Shown: positions 15,136 through 24,679, counted from the first letter of the stretch. The stretch is DNA of 64,000 nt from Pedobacter chitinilyticus (GCF_003313385.1 NZ_QMHN01000006.1:111158-175157), one strand, 5' to 3'. The notes: a model not told the origin generated them from the letters alone. Numbers and translations: made by a program.

Positions 15136-15759
15136 ATGAAAACAATCAACATAGAAACATGGAAAAGAAGAGACCATTTTAAACTCTTCAGTCAGTTTGA
15201 AGAACCATTCTTCGGCGTGGTGGTTAATATCGACTGCACTAAAGCCTATGCGCAGGCTAAAGCAGCAAAGAAATCGTTTTTCCTACACTACTTGTACAGA
15301 GCACTAAAAGCAGCGAATTCCATTGAAGAATTTCGTTACCGCATTTTAAACAACGACGTTATTCTCCATGACCAAATTAGTGTTTCCACTACGATCAACA
15401 GGCCAAATGGCACTTTTGGTTTTGGTTACTTCGATTATAATATCGATGAAAACATCTTCATCGCAGATGCTCAAAAAGCCGTAGAAGAAGTACAAAACAC
15501 CGAAGGATTGATCCCTTCAAAAGCAGGCGCAAGTGAAATACATTTTTCGGCCATTCCGTGGATAGATTTCACCTCCTTATCGCACGCCCGCAGTTTCAGC
15601 TTTCCAGATAGTGCACCCAAAATTTCCTTTGGAAAAGTTACCGAACAAAACGGAAGCAAAACAATGCCCGTGTCTATTCACATCCATCATGGTTTGGCCG
15701 ATGGCTACCACGTGGGGCTTTTTGTAGAGAAATTCCAAGCTTTAATGAACGAAGCTTAA
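15136..15759 (+). CDS. Chloramphenicol acetyltransferase-like protein
   Basis: Encodes 207 aa from ATG at 15136 (an upstream GTG at 15112 overlaps the repeat arm and is not preferred). The family signature HHxxxDG is seen as IHHGLADGYHV (His184/His185, Asp189) near the C-terminus, with CAT-like SFFLHYLYRALKAAN and FSAIPWIDFTSL. CAT-fold trimers transfer acetyl from acetyl-CoA. Bacteroidota carry many chromosomal relatives whose acceptor is unknown, so resistance should not be assumed. It lies between a HAD gene and a TrxR-like gene on the same strand. Confidence 0.82.
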   Translation: MKTINIETWKRRDHFKLFSQFEEPFFGVVVNIDCTKAYAQAKAAKKSFFLHYLYRALKAANSIEEFRYRILNNDVILHDQISVSTTINRPNGTFGFGYFDYNIDENIFIADAQKAVEEVQNTEGLIPSKAGASEIHFSAIPWIDFTSLSHARSFSFPDSAPKISFGKVTEQNGSKTMPVSIHIHHGLADGYHVGLFVEKFQALMNEA

Positions 15760-15844
15760 TTCTTGTCATTGTTTTGAAATATTAAATGCAACAACATTGC
15801 GTTATTAATTTAATGCGTATTTTCGTTTATACAATTAAACGAAC

Positions 15845-16759
15845 ATGGAAATTTCAAAAACATACGATGTCATCATTATTGGAGGCAGCTATGCAGGTCT
15901 ATCAGCTGCAATGGCTTTGGGCCGAGCCGTCCGAACCTTATTGGTGCTGGACAATGGTAAGCCCTGCAATGCGCAAACGCCCCACTCTCATAACTTCCTT
16001 ACTCAGGACGGAAAAACACCAAAAGAAATTGCAAGCGTAGCGAAACAACAGGTTTCAAATTACGAAACCATCAGCTTTGTTGACGATACTGCTGTAGCAG
16101 CTACCCAAACAAGCAAAGGCTTTCAAATCAGCACTGCCAGGGGCGATGTTTTTGAGACCAAAAAAATCATCTTCGCCAGTGGCGTTAAAGACGAACTTCC
16201 AAACATTGAAGGTTTTGCTGAATGTTGGGGCATTTCGGTCATCCACTGCCCTTACTGCCATGGCTACGAAGTGCGTAACCAAACGACTGGAATTTTCGCC
16301 AACGGCGATATTGCCTACGAGTTTACCAAATTGATTTGGAACTGGGCCAAAGATTTAACCCTGTTTACGAATGGAAAATCTACCCTAAGCCCAGAGCAAA
16401 CTAAAAATCTTCGATCAAAGCAAATTAACATCATCGAAAAAGAAATTGTTAAGGTTTCGCATCAAAATGGAAAACTCGAACATTTAGTATTTACCGACGG
16501 CACTAAGCAACCTTTGGATGCCTTATACGCTAAATTAGGTTTTAAACAAAATACCGACCTTCCAGTTCACTTAGGTTGCGAACTATCTGAAAGTGGTTAT
16601 ATTAACGTAGACACGATGCAAAAAACTACTGTTGATGGTGTATTTGCTTGTGGCGATAATACCAGTATGATGCGCTCTGTAGCCAATGCCGTTTATAGTG
16701 GAAACATGGCAGGAGTTGTGGCCAGTAAAGAATTAATTGCCGACGAATTTAACAGCTAA
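15845..16759 (+). CDS. Thioredoxin-reductase-like FAD oxidoreductase
   Basis: Encodes 304 aa. The FAD motif IIGGSYAGLSAA is at the N-terminus, a redox CPYCHGYE motif has Cys135 and Cys138, and the C-terminal FAD signature reads VFACGD. The NAD(P) segment (TTGIFANGD) lacks the usual GxGxxA/G. The CPYCHGYE class is widespread in soil bacteria and often paired with anti-sigma or Crp-like regulators; it is not the housekeeping TrxB (which has CATC). Likely role: disulfide or small-molecule oxidoreduction. The next gene is convergent, separated by a strong hairpin. Confidence 0.82.
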   Translation: MEISKTYDVIIIGGSYAGLSAAMALGRAVRTLLVLDNGKPCNAQTPHSHNFLTQDGKTPKEIASVAKQQVSNYETISFVDDTAVAATQTSKGFQISTARGDVFETKKIIFASGVKDELPNIEGFAECWGISVIHCPYCHGYEVRNQTTGIFANGDIAYEFTKLIWNWAKDLTLFTNGKSTLSPEQTKNLRSKQINIIEKEIVKVSHQNGKLEHLVFTDGTKQPLDALYAKLGFKQNTDLPVHLGCELSESGYINVDTMQKTTVDGVFACGDNTSMMRSVANAVYSGNMAGVVASKELIADEFNS

Positions 16760-16781
16760 TTTAGCCTCAAACTCGTCATTC

Positions 16782-16820
16782 GATCATCCCAATAGTCACT
16801 TCATCATTATTGGGATGATC
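16782..16820. terminator. Bidirectional terminator hairpin
   Basis: GATCATCCCAATA (16782-16794) pairs perfectly with TATTGGGATGATC (16808-16820) around a 13-base loop, with short T-rich flanks on both sides, between convergent genes. Confidence 0.8.
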
Positions 16821-16835
16821 TTTCAAAACATATTA

Positions 16836-17324
16836 CTAGCAATCTTTTGAAGGCTGTGTTTCATCAGACAATGTTTGCGCCAATTTAATCGCTTTTCTAT
16901 AGTGCAATTTCTGCGCTACGTCAATAGAATGCGATTGATGGATGTTACTTTCATTTTTGGCCAACTTAGCCAAAGTCACATAAAACTTATGGAATTGATC
17001 TAGCTCCTCTTCCGTTAAATCTTCAATATCTACCATTCTATTGCTAGCTTTCTCATGTGCAGCAATCAACTCGTTCAGTTTAAGCTGTATGGCTTTGCTA
17101 TCTTTATTCTGTGCTTTTTGGATCAAAAAAACCATTAAAAAGGTGATAATTGTCGTGCCCGTATTGATCACCAGTTGCCAAGTTTCCGAATAGTCGAAAA
17201 TAGGCCCCGATAAGCCCCAAGCTAAAACAATAACTACTGCCGAAATAAATGCGGGCGAACTTCCTGTGAATTTGGTGGCGACGTTTGAGAAACGTTCAAA
17301 CAATCCGATTTTATTGTTGCTCAT
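16836..17324 (-). CDS. Low-affinity iron permease family protein
   Basis: Encodes 162 aa from ATG at 17324 (MSNNKIGLFERFS), preferred over a TTG at 17351 because an AGAGG-type ribosome binding site precedes it. Two membrane segments follow (PAFISAVVIVLAWGL, about 20-40, and VINTGTTIITFLMVFLI, about 50-68), then the family motif QNKDSKAIQLKLNELI and a charged C-terminal helix. This matches the bacterial Fe_permease family, named after yeast Fet4; transport in bacteria is unproven. Transcription ends at the shared hairpin. Confidence 0.85.
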   Translation of the reverse strand: MSNNKIGLFERFSNVATKFTGSSPAFISAVVIVLAWGLSGPIFDYSETWQLVINTGTTIITFLMVFLIQKAQNKDSKAIQLKLNELIAAHEKASNRMVDIEDLTEEELDQFHKFYVTLAKLAKNESNIHQSHSIDVAQKLHYRKAIKLAQTLSDETQPSKDC

Positions 17325-17482
17325 ATAAATATATCCTCTTGTGAGCTTCAATTTAGCATTTTATAATCAAAACCACATCATTGCGTTGATCGCAATTTAT
17401 ACGCTGCCTTTTGAAGAGATGCGGGATACCCTGAAAAAAACATCAAATTCATTCAACATAAGCAAATAACGCCTAAGGAGAT

Positions 17483-18394
17483 TCAGAAAAGGGATAAAAA
17501 ACGGTGTCTTTTGACCAGTACGTCTACCATAGAAAGTTTGCCCACCTTATTAAAAGTATGGGTCGCCAGCAAATTTCTTTCCCAATTAGGCATAATGTGC
17601 GTTACCTTTTCTTCTAAATATTCTTTTTCGTTTAAGGTAATGATCTTATTTACAGACATTGCCCAACCATACCTTTTAGAACAATCTTGTGATGGTCTGT
17701 ATAAAACACCTTCATCCTCAAAAATGTTACCTGCTGGTCTAGCACTACTTACATCGCTCACCACAGGATTAGCAGGGTGAGCAACCCAATTGTTGGATAG
17801 CAAATCGTCACTATAAAAAATATGCAGGTCTTTATTAGTGGTAATCCCCTGTTCAGGTTCTATCAAGGTAAACAGCCAGTATTTACCATCATGAAATTTA
17901 ATAGTGGTATCGGCTGCAATTACATTTTCCATTAAAGCATTGCAATAACGCCACTTTAAGGGGAAATCTTCGCATTGATAAAGGTCGATTGTTTTATTCG
18001 CTGTACTTTCAGGAATCATGTAATAGGTATCCTGTAGTTTAAAAATAAAAGGGTAAGATAAATGGTAAGGCTTTTCTAAAATTTTTTGGCTTTTTAAAGG
18101 CTTACTTACACCTTCTTCAAGTTCAATTACTGAAATGTATCCTTTACCCTCTTCAAATTCTAATTCTTCTACAAAAACATAATGCACACCATTTTCTTCA
18201 ACAATAAAAGGATCTGCCCAAAACCGATCTTTGGGAGGGATAATTTGCTGATAGGTATTCAACTGACCATCAAATCCAGTTTCAGTATTTTGATCAAACT
18301 TATATCGTAATTGCCATTGCTCAATGAACAACAATTCATAAATGATTTTCTTCCAATAAGTTAAAACCCTATGATAGGCAGATAGGATGAACAT
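17483..18394 (-). CDS. GINT1_N-like five-bladed propeller protein
   Basis: Encodes 303 aa with no signal peptide. It has recurring motifs of a GH43-like beta-propeller: KDRFWADPFIVEENGVHYVFVEE, LSYPFIFKLQDTYYMIPES, YWLFTLIEP and SARPAGNIFEDEGVLYRPSQD. This is the pattern of the domain found at the N-terminus of plant glucosamine inositolphosphorylceramide transferase 1 and in bacterial proteins near glycan synthesis genes. Its activity is unknown, probably sugar binding or transfer. The gene stands alone. The gap 18395-18530 holds a small palindrome (18501-18507 with 18516-18522). Confidence 0.7.
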   Translation of the reverse strand: MFILSAYHRVLTYWKKIIYELLFIEQWQLRYKFDQNTETGFDGQLNTYQQIIPPKDRFWADPFIVEENGVHYVFVEELEFEEGKGYISVIELEEGVSKPLKSQKILEKPYHLSYPFIFKLQDTYYMIPESTANKTIDLYQCEDFPLKWRYCNALMENVIAADTTIKFHDGKYWLFTLIEPEQGITTNKDLHIFYSDDLLSNNWVAHPANPVVSDVSSARPAGNIFEDEGVLYRPSQDCSKRYGWAMSVNKIITLNEKEYLEEKVTHIMPNWERNLLATHTFNKVGKLSMVDVLVKRHRFLSLF

Positions 18395-18530
18395 AGATCA
18401 ATATTAGTAATCATTTAAAAATTAGCGAGGTAAGGCCAACCAATTTCAATTTATGCGCTAACCCATGTTAATGAATTAACCTTGTACACCGTTAGCAAAA
18501 AACAAGTATAGCATAACTTGTTCAAAATAA

Positions 18531-18559
18531 AAAACGCCGCATTTTTGGTGCGGCGTTTT
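18531..18559 (-). terminator. Terminator of fbaA
   Basis: AAAACGCCGCA pairs perfectly with TGCGGCGTTTT around a 7-base loop. On the minus strand the T run follows the stem, 17 bp after the fbaA stop. Confidence 0.9.
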
Positions 18560-18575
18560 GTTATCTCTTATTGAA

Positions 18576-19655
18576 TTATAACTTATCGTTTACATTCACA
18601 CAGTTCAAATCTTCGAAAGCCACTTTTAAGCGGGCTACGAAAGTTTCTTCCGCTTTGCGCAACCATACACGTGGATCGTAGAACTTTTTGTTAGGCTTAT
18701 CTTCACCATCAGGGTTACCAATTTGGCCTTGCAAATAAGCCTCATTATTTTTGTAGAAACCTAAAATACCATCCCAAAATGCCCATTGCAAATCGGTATC
18801 GATGTTCATTTTAATTGCACCATATGAAATAGCTTCTCTAATTTCTTCTTGTGAAGAACCAGAACCACCGTGGAATACAAAATTGATTGGTTTTTCAGCC
18901 GTTAAACCGTATTTTTCCTTGATGAAATCCTGTGAATTTTTCAAGATGATTGGTTGTAATTTTACGTTACCAGGTTTATAAACACCATGTACGTTACCAA
19001 AAGCAGCAGCAACCGTAAACTGATCGCTAACTTTGCTTAGTTCTTCGTAAGCATAAGCTACTTCACTAGGTTGCGTGTATAATTTAGAGCTATCTACATC
19101 GCTATTGTCAACGCCATCTTCTTCACCGCCAGTAACACCTAACTCAATTTCGATCGTCATTCCCAATTTCTTCATACGCTCTAGGTATTTTGCAGAAATT
19201 TCAAGGTTTTCCTCAATCGGCTCTTCAGAAAGATCCAACATGTGCGAAGAAAACAAAGGTTTGCCAGTTTCAGCGAAGAATTTCTCACCGTGATCTAACA
19301 ATCCATCAATCCAAGGCAACAATTTCTTAGCAGCATGGTCAGTGTGTAAAATCACTGCAATACCATAATGCTCAGCCAATAAATGTACGTGCTTAGCAGC
19401 AGAAACAGCGCCTAAAACACATGCTTGTAGGTTATCATTGTTTAAGGTTTTACCTGCATAAAATTGTGCACCACCGTTAGACAATTGGATAATTACTGGC
19501 GAATTTACCGCCTTAGCAGTTTCCATTACCGCATTAATCGTATTGGTTCCTGTTACGTTTACTGCTGGAAGTGCAAATTGATGTTTTTTGGCCTGCTCAA
19601 ACAGTTCCTGTACAGCAGCTCCATGAATTACGCCTTTGTAGCCTTTTAAACTCAT
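18576..19655 (-). CDS. fbaA: Class II fructose-bisphosphate aldolase
   Basis: Encodes 359 aa, the long form of the zinc-dependent class II aldolase that splits fructose 1,6-bisphosphate in glycolysis and runs in reverse in gluconeogenesis. Visible landmarks are FALPAVNVTGTN at the N-terminus, the catalytic/zinc segment VILHTDHAAKKLL, the metal-loop IELGVTGGEEDGVDN, GNVHGVYKPGNVKL, and the phosphate-binding FHGGSGSS plus MNIDTDLQWA. The gene is monocistronic with its own terminator. Confidence 0.95.
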   Translation of the reverse strand: MSLKGYKGVIHGAAVQELFEQAKKHQFALPAVNVTGTNTINAVMETAKAVNSPVIIQLSNGGAQFYAGKTLNNDNLQACVLGAVSAAKHVHLLAEHYGIAVILHTDHAAKKLLPWIDGLLDHGEKFFAETGKPLFSSHMLDLSEEPIEENLEISAKYLERMKKLGMTIEIELGVTGGEEDGVDNSDVDSSKLYTQPSEVAYAYEELSKVSDQFTVAAAFGNVHGVYKPGNVKLQPIILKNSQDFIKEKYGLTAEKPINFVFHGGSGSSQEEIREAISYGAIKMNIDTDLQWAFWDGILGFYKNNEAYLQGQIGNPDGEDKPNKKFYDPRVWLRKAEETFVARLKVAFEDLNCVNVNDKL

Positions 19656-19778
19656 TTTATATTTAGTTTTAAATTGTTTCGAAGTTAGGAATTTTAATCT
19701 AACTATAGATGTTATTTGGCAAATGTAATCAAAAATTACTTATTGTCAATTATACACTAAGTTTGCTTTTAATCAGTG

Positions 19779-20010
19779 GTTAGGAGCTAGGAGCTAGGGA
19801 TTAGTAATTCATTGGGATTTGATTATTAGTTCATTGGTTCATTGGTTCATTGGTTCATTAGGATTTGTTTAATTGGTTATTTGTTTAACTGTTTAATTGA
19901 TTATTGGTCATTGCATATTGAAATCTGCTTGTTGGCTTCCAAACTAACCACTAACCACTAGTACCTAACTACTAACCACTAGTTCCTAGCCCCCTAACTC
20001 CTCCACTTCA
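19779..20010. repeat. Low-complexity dispersed repeats before accD
   Basis: The gene-free gap 19656-20071 contains GTTAGGAGCTAGGAGCTAGG, four near-tandem TTCATTGG words, a GGTTATTTGTTTAACTG-type segment, and an inverse copy of the first motif near 19966-20005 (CCACTAGTTCCTAGCCCCC). Related words occur at about 33425, 37192, 44704, 45028 and 47015. Confidence 0.7.
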
Positions 20011-20071
20011 CTTTTAAGTTTGCGTTAATTTTTTTTTTCGTTTCTTTGTAGTCGCATTTTTAAAAAGTAAC

Positions 20072-20917
20072 ATGTCTTGGTTTAGAAGAGAGAAAAAAGG
20101 GATCAGTACCAGCACTGAAGAAAAAAAAGAAGCTCCTGATGGTTTGTGGAACAAATGTCCAAACTGTAAAAAGGCGCTTCACAGTGCCGACCTTCAGGAA
20201 AACAAGTGGGTTTGTCAATACTGTAGCTATCACCTCAGGGTAGGTTCTAAAGAATATTTTCACGTACTTTTCGACAATAACGAATATACCGAACTATTTG
20301 CCGATCTGACTTCGGGAGACCCGTTGCACTTTGTAGACAGCAAACCATATACCGATAGACTTTTAGAAACCACCAAAAAAACAGGGCTTAAGGATGCTAT
20401 TCGTGCTGCCCATGGTAAAATTGAAGGCGAGGAAATTATGATTGCCTGTATGGATTTCAATTTTATTGGTGGTTCAATGGGTTCAGTAGTAGGTGAAAAA
20501 ATTGCCAGATCTATCGATTACAGTCTTAAAAAGAAAGTTCCTTTCCTGATGATTTCCAAATCAGGAGGTGCAAGAATGATGGAAGCTGCGTTTTCATTAA
20601 TGCAGATGGCCAAAACTTCAGCCAAGTTAGCCCTATTAAGCCAAGCTAAAATCCCTTACATTTCGCTATTAACCGATCCGACCACAGGCGGTGTAACGGC
20701 TTCTTACGCCATGTTGGGCGACATTAATATTGCCGAACCAGGTGCCTTAATCGGTTTTGCCGGACCTCGTGTAATTAAAGAAACCATTAAAAAAGATTTG
20801 CCAAAAGGCTTCCAAACGTCAGAATTTGTATTGGAGCATGGTTTCCTCGATTTCATTGTTGACCGTAGAGAAATGAAAGCTAAATTGGCTACATTCTTGA
20901 AAATGATGAAGAAATAA
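20072..20917 (+). CDS. accD: Acetyl-CoA carboxylase carboxyltransferase beta subunit
   Basis: Encodes 281 aa. With AccA it moves the carboxyl group from biotin to acetyl-CoA, making malonyl-CoA for fatty acid synthesis. The N-terminal zinc ribbon is complete: Cys29 and Cys32 (CPNC) with Cys48 and Cys51 (CQYC). The crotonase-like core carries FIGGSMGSVVGEKI, the oxyanion segment SGGARM, and PTTGGVTASYA with GFAGPRVI. Length is typical. accA is not adjacent. TTCATTAG-type repeats and an intrinsic terminator follow. Confidence 0.95.
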   Translation: MSWFRREKKGISTSTEEKKEAPDGLWNKCPNCKKALHSADLQENKWVCQYCSYHLRVGSKEYFHVLFDNNEYTELFADLTSGDPLHFVDSKPYTDRLLETTKKTGLKDAIRAAHGKIEGEEIMIACMDFNFIGGSMGSVVGEKIARSIDYSLKKKVPFLMISKSGGARMMEAAFSLMQMAKTSAKLALLSQAKIPYISLLTDPTTGGVTASYAMLGDINIAEPGALIGFAGPRVIKETIKKDLPKGFQTSEFVLEHGFLDFIVDRREMKAKLATFLKMMKK

Positions 20918-21005
20918 ACTGTTCAGTAGTTCATTAGCTCAATAGTTCATTTGGATAATATACAAAACCAATGAACAAATGAAACCAATGAGCTAATCAT
21001 ATTAG

Positions 21006-21048
21006 AAAAGCAGGGTTCGGACATGTAACAATGTCAGCCCTGCTTTTT
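21006..21048 (+). terminator. Intrinsic terminator downstream of accD
   Basis: AGCAGGG (21009-21015) pairs with CCCTGCT (21038-21044), with an inner GACAT/ATGTC stem and a TTTTT tail. The rest of the gap to 21258 shows nothing convincing; a 71-codon open frame there has no gene-like features. Confidence 0.75.
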
Positions 21049-21258
21049 GGCTTTAGTTGCTCGCTACGCTCCGCAAGCTACCGCCGTCAATCAGGTTTAT
21101 CACACATTAACCTATGCCACTAACCTATCTACTTTTGCCCCTTGCAAAAAATCTACGTTACTTACCATTATTTGGCCTCCTATTTTTTGGCTAGTTATGT
21201 GGAGTACATCCAAAACATTTCTTAACTTAACATCAAATAAAACAACGGTTCACAAGGT

Positions 21259-21705
21259 ATGAAACACATCATCCTCTATTTAATTTTCTTCTCTGCATAC
21301 CAAAGTGTTTCGGCGCAAACCAAACAAGATTCCCTTGCCATTAAACAAGCTGCATTAGACTATATCGAATCGCAACACCAGCCTAATCCAGTGCAAATGG
21401 AACGTGCCTTACATCCCCGAATGGTAAAAAGAACTTTTTGGAACGACAAAGCCACTGGCAAAGACTACGTGAGAGAAACCTCCACAGAATCAATGGTTTT
21501 ACTTGCCGAAAGCTATAACAAAAAGGGAGATAAATTCCCCGCTGTACCAAAAAAAGAAGTGAAATTTCTGGACATTTCTGAAAAAACAGCATCCCTTAAA
21601 CTCATCGCCGACGAATGGATTGACTACATGCACCTCGTTAAACTAAATGGTGCTTGGAAAATCATCAATGTTCTTTGGCAATACAACGACATTAAACAAC
21701 ACTAA
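21259..21705 (+). CDS. Exported NTF2-like (putative lumazine-binding) protein
   Basis: Encodes 148 aa with a signal peptide (ILYLIFFSAYQSVSAQ). The mature part has the NTF2/SnoaL-like order: a helix with AALDYIESQ, MERALHPRMVKRTF, then strands with ASLKLIADEWIDYMHLVKLNGAWKIINVLW. The 'putative lumazine-binding' family is common in Bacteroidota; ligand unknown. It lies 2 bp before the next gene, which is also exported. Confidence 0.75.
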   Translation: MKHIILYLIFFSAYQSVSAQTKQDSLAIKQAALDYIESQHQPNPVQMERALHPRMVKRTFWNDKATGKDYVRETSTESMVLLAESYNKKGDKFPAVPKKEVKFLDISEKTASLKLIADEWIDYMHLVKLNGAWKIINVLWQYNDIKQH

Positions 21706-21707
21706 TC

Positions 21708-22163
21708 ATGAAAAAAATTCTATTTTCCTTGTTATTAATTGCTTCCGCATTTTACAGCCAAGCGCAAGAAAAAGCAAAATACGACGAAGCCCTCGCCAAA
21801 AAACTGGGTGCCGACAATTACGGCATGAAAATGTATGTATTGGTGATCCTTAAAACGGGAAGTAACACCACAACCACCAAAGCGCAAACCGATAGTTTAT
21901 TTAAAGGGCATATGAGTAATATGGAAGTACTTTCCAAAGCCAACAGATTAATCGTTGCTGGTCCTATGGGTAAAAACGACAAGCAATATCGAGGTATTTT
22001 TATTTTAAATACAAAATCCATTGACGAAGCAAAAACATGGCTAGCTACCGACCCAGCAGTAAATGCCAAACTGCTGGATGCTGAGTTATATAATTGGTAT
22101 GGCTCTGCAGCACTTGCAGAATATCTGCCTTATCACGACAAAGTACAGAAAAGCAGTTTCTAG
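21708..22163 (+). CDS. Exported YCII-related protein
   Basis: Encodes 151 aa with a signal peptide (ILFSLLLIASAFYSQAQ). The mature part has the YCII alpha/beta core: MYVLVILKTG, HMSNMEVLSKANRLIVAGPMG, YRGIFILNTKSIDEAKTWL and DPAVNAKLLDAELYNWYG. Known YCII proteins are cytoplasmic and some act as small dehalogenase-like or helper enzymes; exported ones are frequent in Bacteroidota and uncharacterised. It is probably co-transcribed with the preceding NTF2-like gene. Confidence 0.75.
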   Translation: MKKILFSLLLIASAFYSQAQEKAKYDEALAKKLGADNYGMKMYVLVILKTGSNTTTTKAQTDSLFKGHMSNMEVLSKANRLIVAGPMGKNDKQYRGIFILNTKSIDEAKTWLATDPAVNAKLLDAELYNWYGSAALAEYLPYHDKVQKSSF

Positions 22164-22253
22164 CAATAAAACATTTGCCATTGATAGGTTCATCATCACA
22201 TTAGTCTATCATCATATTAGCCATTGATCACATCATCTCATTATCAGTAAAAC

Positions 22254-22979
22254 ATGCGTAGAACTTTAAAAACAGTACTTTACCTAGCCATTGCCCTGCT
22301 TCCTCAAGTAACTCATGCTCAAAAGAAATCAACGGTAGTCGTGTGGCAACCTTCTCATCAAACCGATACTGGCGTAGATTTCAATGAAGCCCAAACCTGC
22401 AATACCATGGTAGAGGCCGCCATGAAGAAATCGCCGATAAAAAAGGAATACAAAGTGTGGAGCTTAAATGAGCCGAACCTGCACCACGCCAATCAAGGGA
22501 GCAACACCTTACTTGCCCATACTGCTGATGTAATTGATGGTAAAATATCGGGCTATGCTTTCGAGCTCAATAAATCCAACGAACTAAAACCCGATGTTTT
22601 CATTTCTTTCCATAACAATGGCGGCACCAAACAACATGCCATTTGGGGCTTTATACACGAAGGTGATGCATATGAGAAAGATAATCGGGAACTAGCTGCC
22701 CGCTTAACGGCAGCCATAGCTTCGGTAACCGATTTAACCAACAAAGGTGTTTTTGGTGACAGTTGGCCTAACCGAAATGATTATAGGTGTAAAGAAACAG
22801 GTAAAAGAGCGTTTTACAGCCTAGATGAAAATGTAAACAAAGCTAAATACCGTGTGTTGCTAGAAGTAGGCGACATGGGGCAAAGTCGAGACTTTCTACT
22901 CAATAAAGACAACTTGGTAAAAATGGGTGAAGCTGTAAAAGAAGCCTTGTTAATTTGGCTAAAGGAAAAAGGCTTGTAG
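22254..22979 (+). CDS. Exported N-acetylmuramoyl-L-alanine amidase-like protein
   Basis: Encodes 241 aa with a signal peptide ending near THAQ. Putative zinc ligands of the Amidase_3 fold are His in WQPSHQTDTG, Glu in DFNEAQ and His in FISFHNNGG; a catalytic-type Glu lies in LLEVGDMGQ. The fold normally cleaves the amide between N-acetylmuramic acid and the stem peptide in the periplasm. The sequence is divergent, so a substrate other than peptidoglycan is possible. Confidence 0.7.
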   Translation: MRRTLKTVLYLAIALLPQVTHAQKKSTVVVWQPSHQTDTGVDFNEAQTCNTMVEAAMKKSPIKKEYKVWSLNEPNLHHANQGSNTLLAHTADVIDGKISGYAFELNKSNELKPDVFISFHNNGGTKQHAIWGFIHEGDAYEKDNRELAARLTAAIASVTDLTNKGVFGDSWPNRNDYRCKETGKRAFYSLDENVNKAKYRVLLEVGDMGQSRDFLLNKDNLVKMGEAVKEALLIWLKEKGL

Positions 22980-23131
22980 CCTTTGCAACATTTCTATTAA
23001 TGAGGGTTTAAAACGGACTTATTGGCTACTTTTGAAGTCACTAATAAAGAAAATAAACCTAAAATGAACCGTCCATGATTTACGAAATCATGGTAAGCTC
23101 CATCTGACAACTAAAAAATAAATATATACAG

Positions 23132-24679
23132 ATGAATAGAAAACTACTTTTACCAAGTTTATTGCTATTCACTTCTTCCTTCGTTTTTGCGCAAGATAAA
23201 GTGATAAACAATATTGTTAAAGAAGCCAACGAAAACTCACAATTAGAAAAATTAGCACATGAGCTACTAGATGTAGTTGGACCTCGTTTGGTGGGTACGC
23301 CGCAAATGAAACAAGCTAATGACTGGGTAGTAAAAAAATACGCCGATTGGGGTATTAGTGCTAAAAATGAAAAATGGGGCGAATGGCGTGGTTGGGAGCG
23401 CGGCGTGACCCATGTAGATTTAGTGAGTCCTCGTCTAAGAACTTTGGAGTCTACACAACTGGCGTGGAGCCCATCAACCAATGGAAAGCCAGTTAAAGCA
23501 GAAGCCATTATTTTACCCGAAAACATCACCGATTCTATTGCTTTTCAAAAATGGTTACCTACCGTAAAAGGTAAAGTAGTATTAATTTCACACAACCAAA
23601 TTTCTGGCCGTCCCGATAAAAACTGGGAAGAGTTTGCCACTAAAGACCTTTTTGAAAAATACAAGAAGGAAAAAGCTGCCGCATTAAAGAAATTTAACGA
23701 CAACCTAGCTAAAACTGGTTTAAAAGCGAAAGACTTAGCCTTGGCCTTAGAAAATGCTGGAGCAGCGGCATTAGCCATCAACAACTGGTCGCAAGGCTTT
23801 GGAGTAGATAAGGTTTTTGGTGCCAACACCAAGAAAATCCCTACCATTAACCTTTCTGTAGAGGATTATGGATTGGTTTTTCGTTTAGTGAAATTCGGTT
23901 CAAAACCTGTACTTAACATCGTTTCTGAATCTAAAGAACTTGGATTAGTACCGACTTTTAATACAGTAGCCGAAATCAAGAGCAAGGAAAAACCTAACGA
24001 ATATGTAATGCTTTCTGCACACCTAGATTCTTGGGATGCTGCTAGCGGTGCGACAGATAATGGCTCTGGTACAATTTTGATGATGGAAACCATGCGTATC
24101 TTGAAAAAGTTCTATCCAAACCCTAAACGTACCATTTTAGTAGGACATTGGGGCAGCGAAGAGCAAGGCTTAAATGGTTCGAGGGCATTTGTGGAAGACC
24201 ATCCTGAAATCGTAAAAAACCTACAAGCCTTATTTAACCAAGATAATGGAACAGGTAGAGTAGTAAATTTAGCAGGACAGGGTTTTGCTAATGCCGAGAA
24301 ATTTTTAACCCGTTGGTTGGCAAAAGTTCCAGACACCATTAAAAATCAAATCAAAACTTCATTCCCTGGCATTCCAGGAGCTGGTGGTTCCGACTTTGCT
24401 TCTTTTGTAGCTGTTGGTGCACCAGGCTTTTCTTTAAGCTCAACCAGCTGGGATTATGGCACCTATACATGGCATACCAACCGCGACAGCTATGATAAAA
24501 TGGTATTCGACGAGATTAAAAGCAATGCTATTTTAGCGGCAATTATGGTTTACATGGCTTGTGAAGATCCTGAAAGATTAACCACTGAGAGAGCAGATCT
24601 ACCTGTAAATGAACGCACGGGTAAAAAACCTGTTTGGCCAGAGCAGAAAAAAGCAATCCGTAAAGGCGGTGTAGACTAA
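23132..24679 (+). CDS. Exported M28 family metallopeptidase
   Basis: Encodes 515 aa with a signal peptide (LLPSLLLFTSSFVFAQ). The two-zinc aminopeptidase core is visible: SAHLDSWDAASGATDNGSG (His and bridging Asp), GSEEQGLNGSRAF (catalytic Glu, zinc Glu), an Asp in LFNQDNGTG, and the final His in TWHTNRDSYD. An inserted PA-like domain lies around residues 130-260. It is likely an exported aminopeptidase or carboxypeptidase for peptide scavenging. A terminator-like hairpin of a repeat family follows. Confidence 0.88.
   Translation: MNRKLLLPSLLLFTSSFVFAQDKVINNIVKEANENSQLEKLAHELLDVVGPRLVGTPQMKQANDWVVKKYADWGISAKNEKWGEWRGWERGVTHVDLVSPRLRTLESTQLAWSPSTNGKPVKAEAIILPENITDSIAFQKWLPTVKGKVVLISHNQISGRPDKNWEEFATKDLFEKYKKEKAAALKKFNDNLAKTGLKAKDLALALENAGAAALAINNWSQGFGVDKVFGANTKKIPTINLSVEDYGLVFRLVKFGSKPVLNIVSESKELGLVPTFNTVAEIKSKEKPNEYVMLSAHLDSWDAASGATDNGSGTILMMETMRILKKFYPNPKRTILVGHWGSEEQGLNGSRAFVEDHPEIVKNLQALFNQDNGTGRVVNLAGQGFANAEKFLTRWLAKVPDTIKNQIKTSFPGIPGAGGSDFASFVAVGAPGFSLSSTSWDYGTYTWHTNRDSYDKMVFDEIKSNAILAAIMVYMACEDPERLTTERADLPVNERTGKKPVWPEQKKAIRKGGVD

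Noticed and set aside
15136..15759. Acquired chloramphenicol resistance gene
   Set aside because: Sequence composition matches neighbours and no mobile element is near; a chromosomal CAT-like enzyme of unknown acceptor is more likely.
21047..21262. 71-codon open frame after accD
   Set aside because: It starts inside the accD terminator and has no recognisable features.
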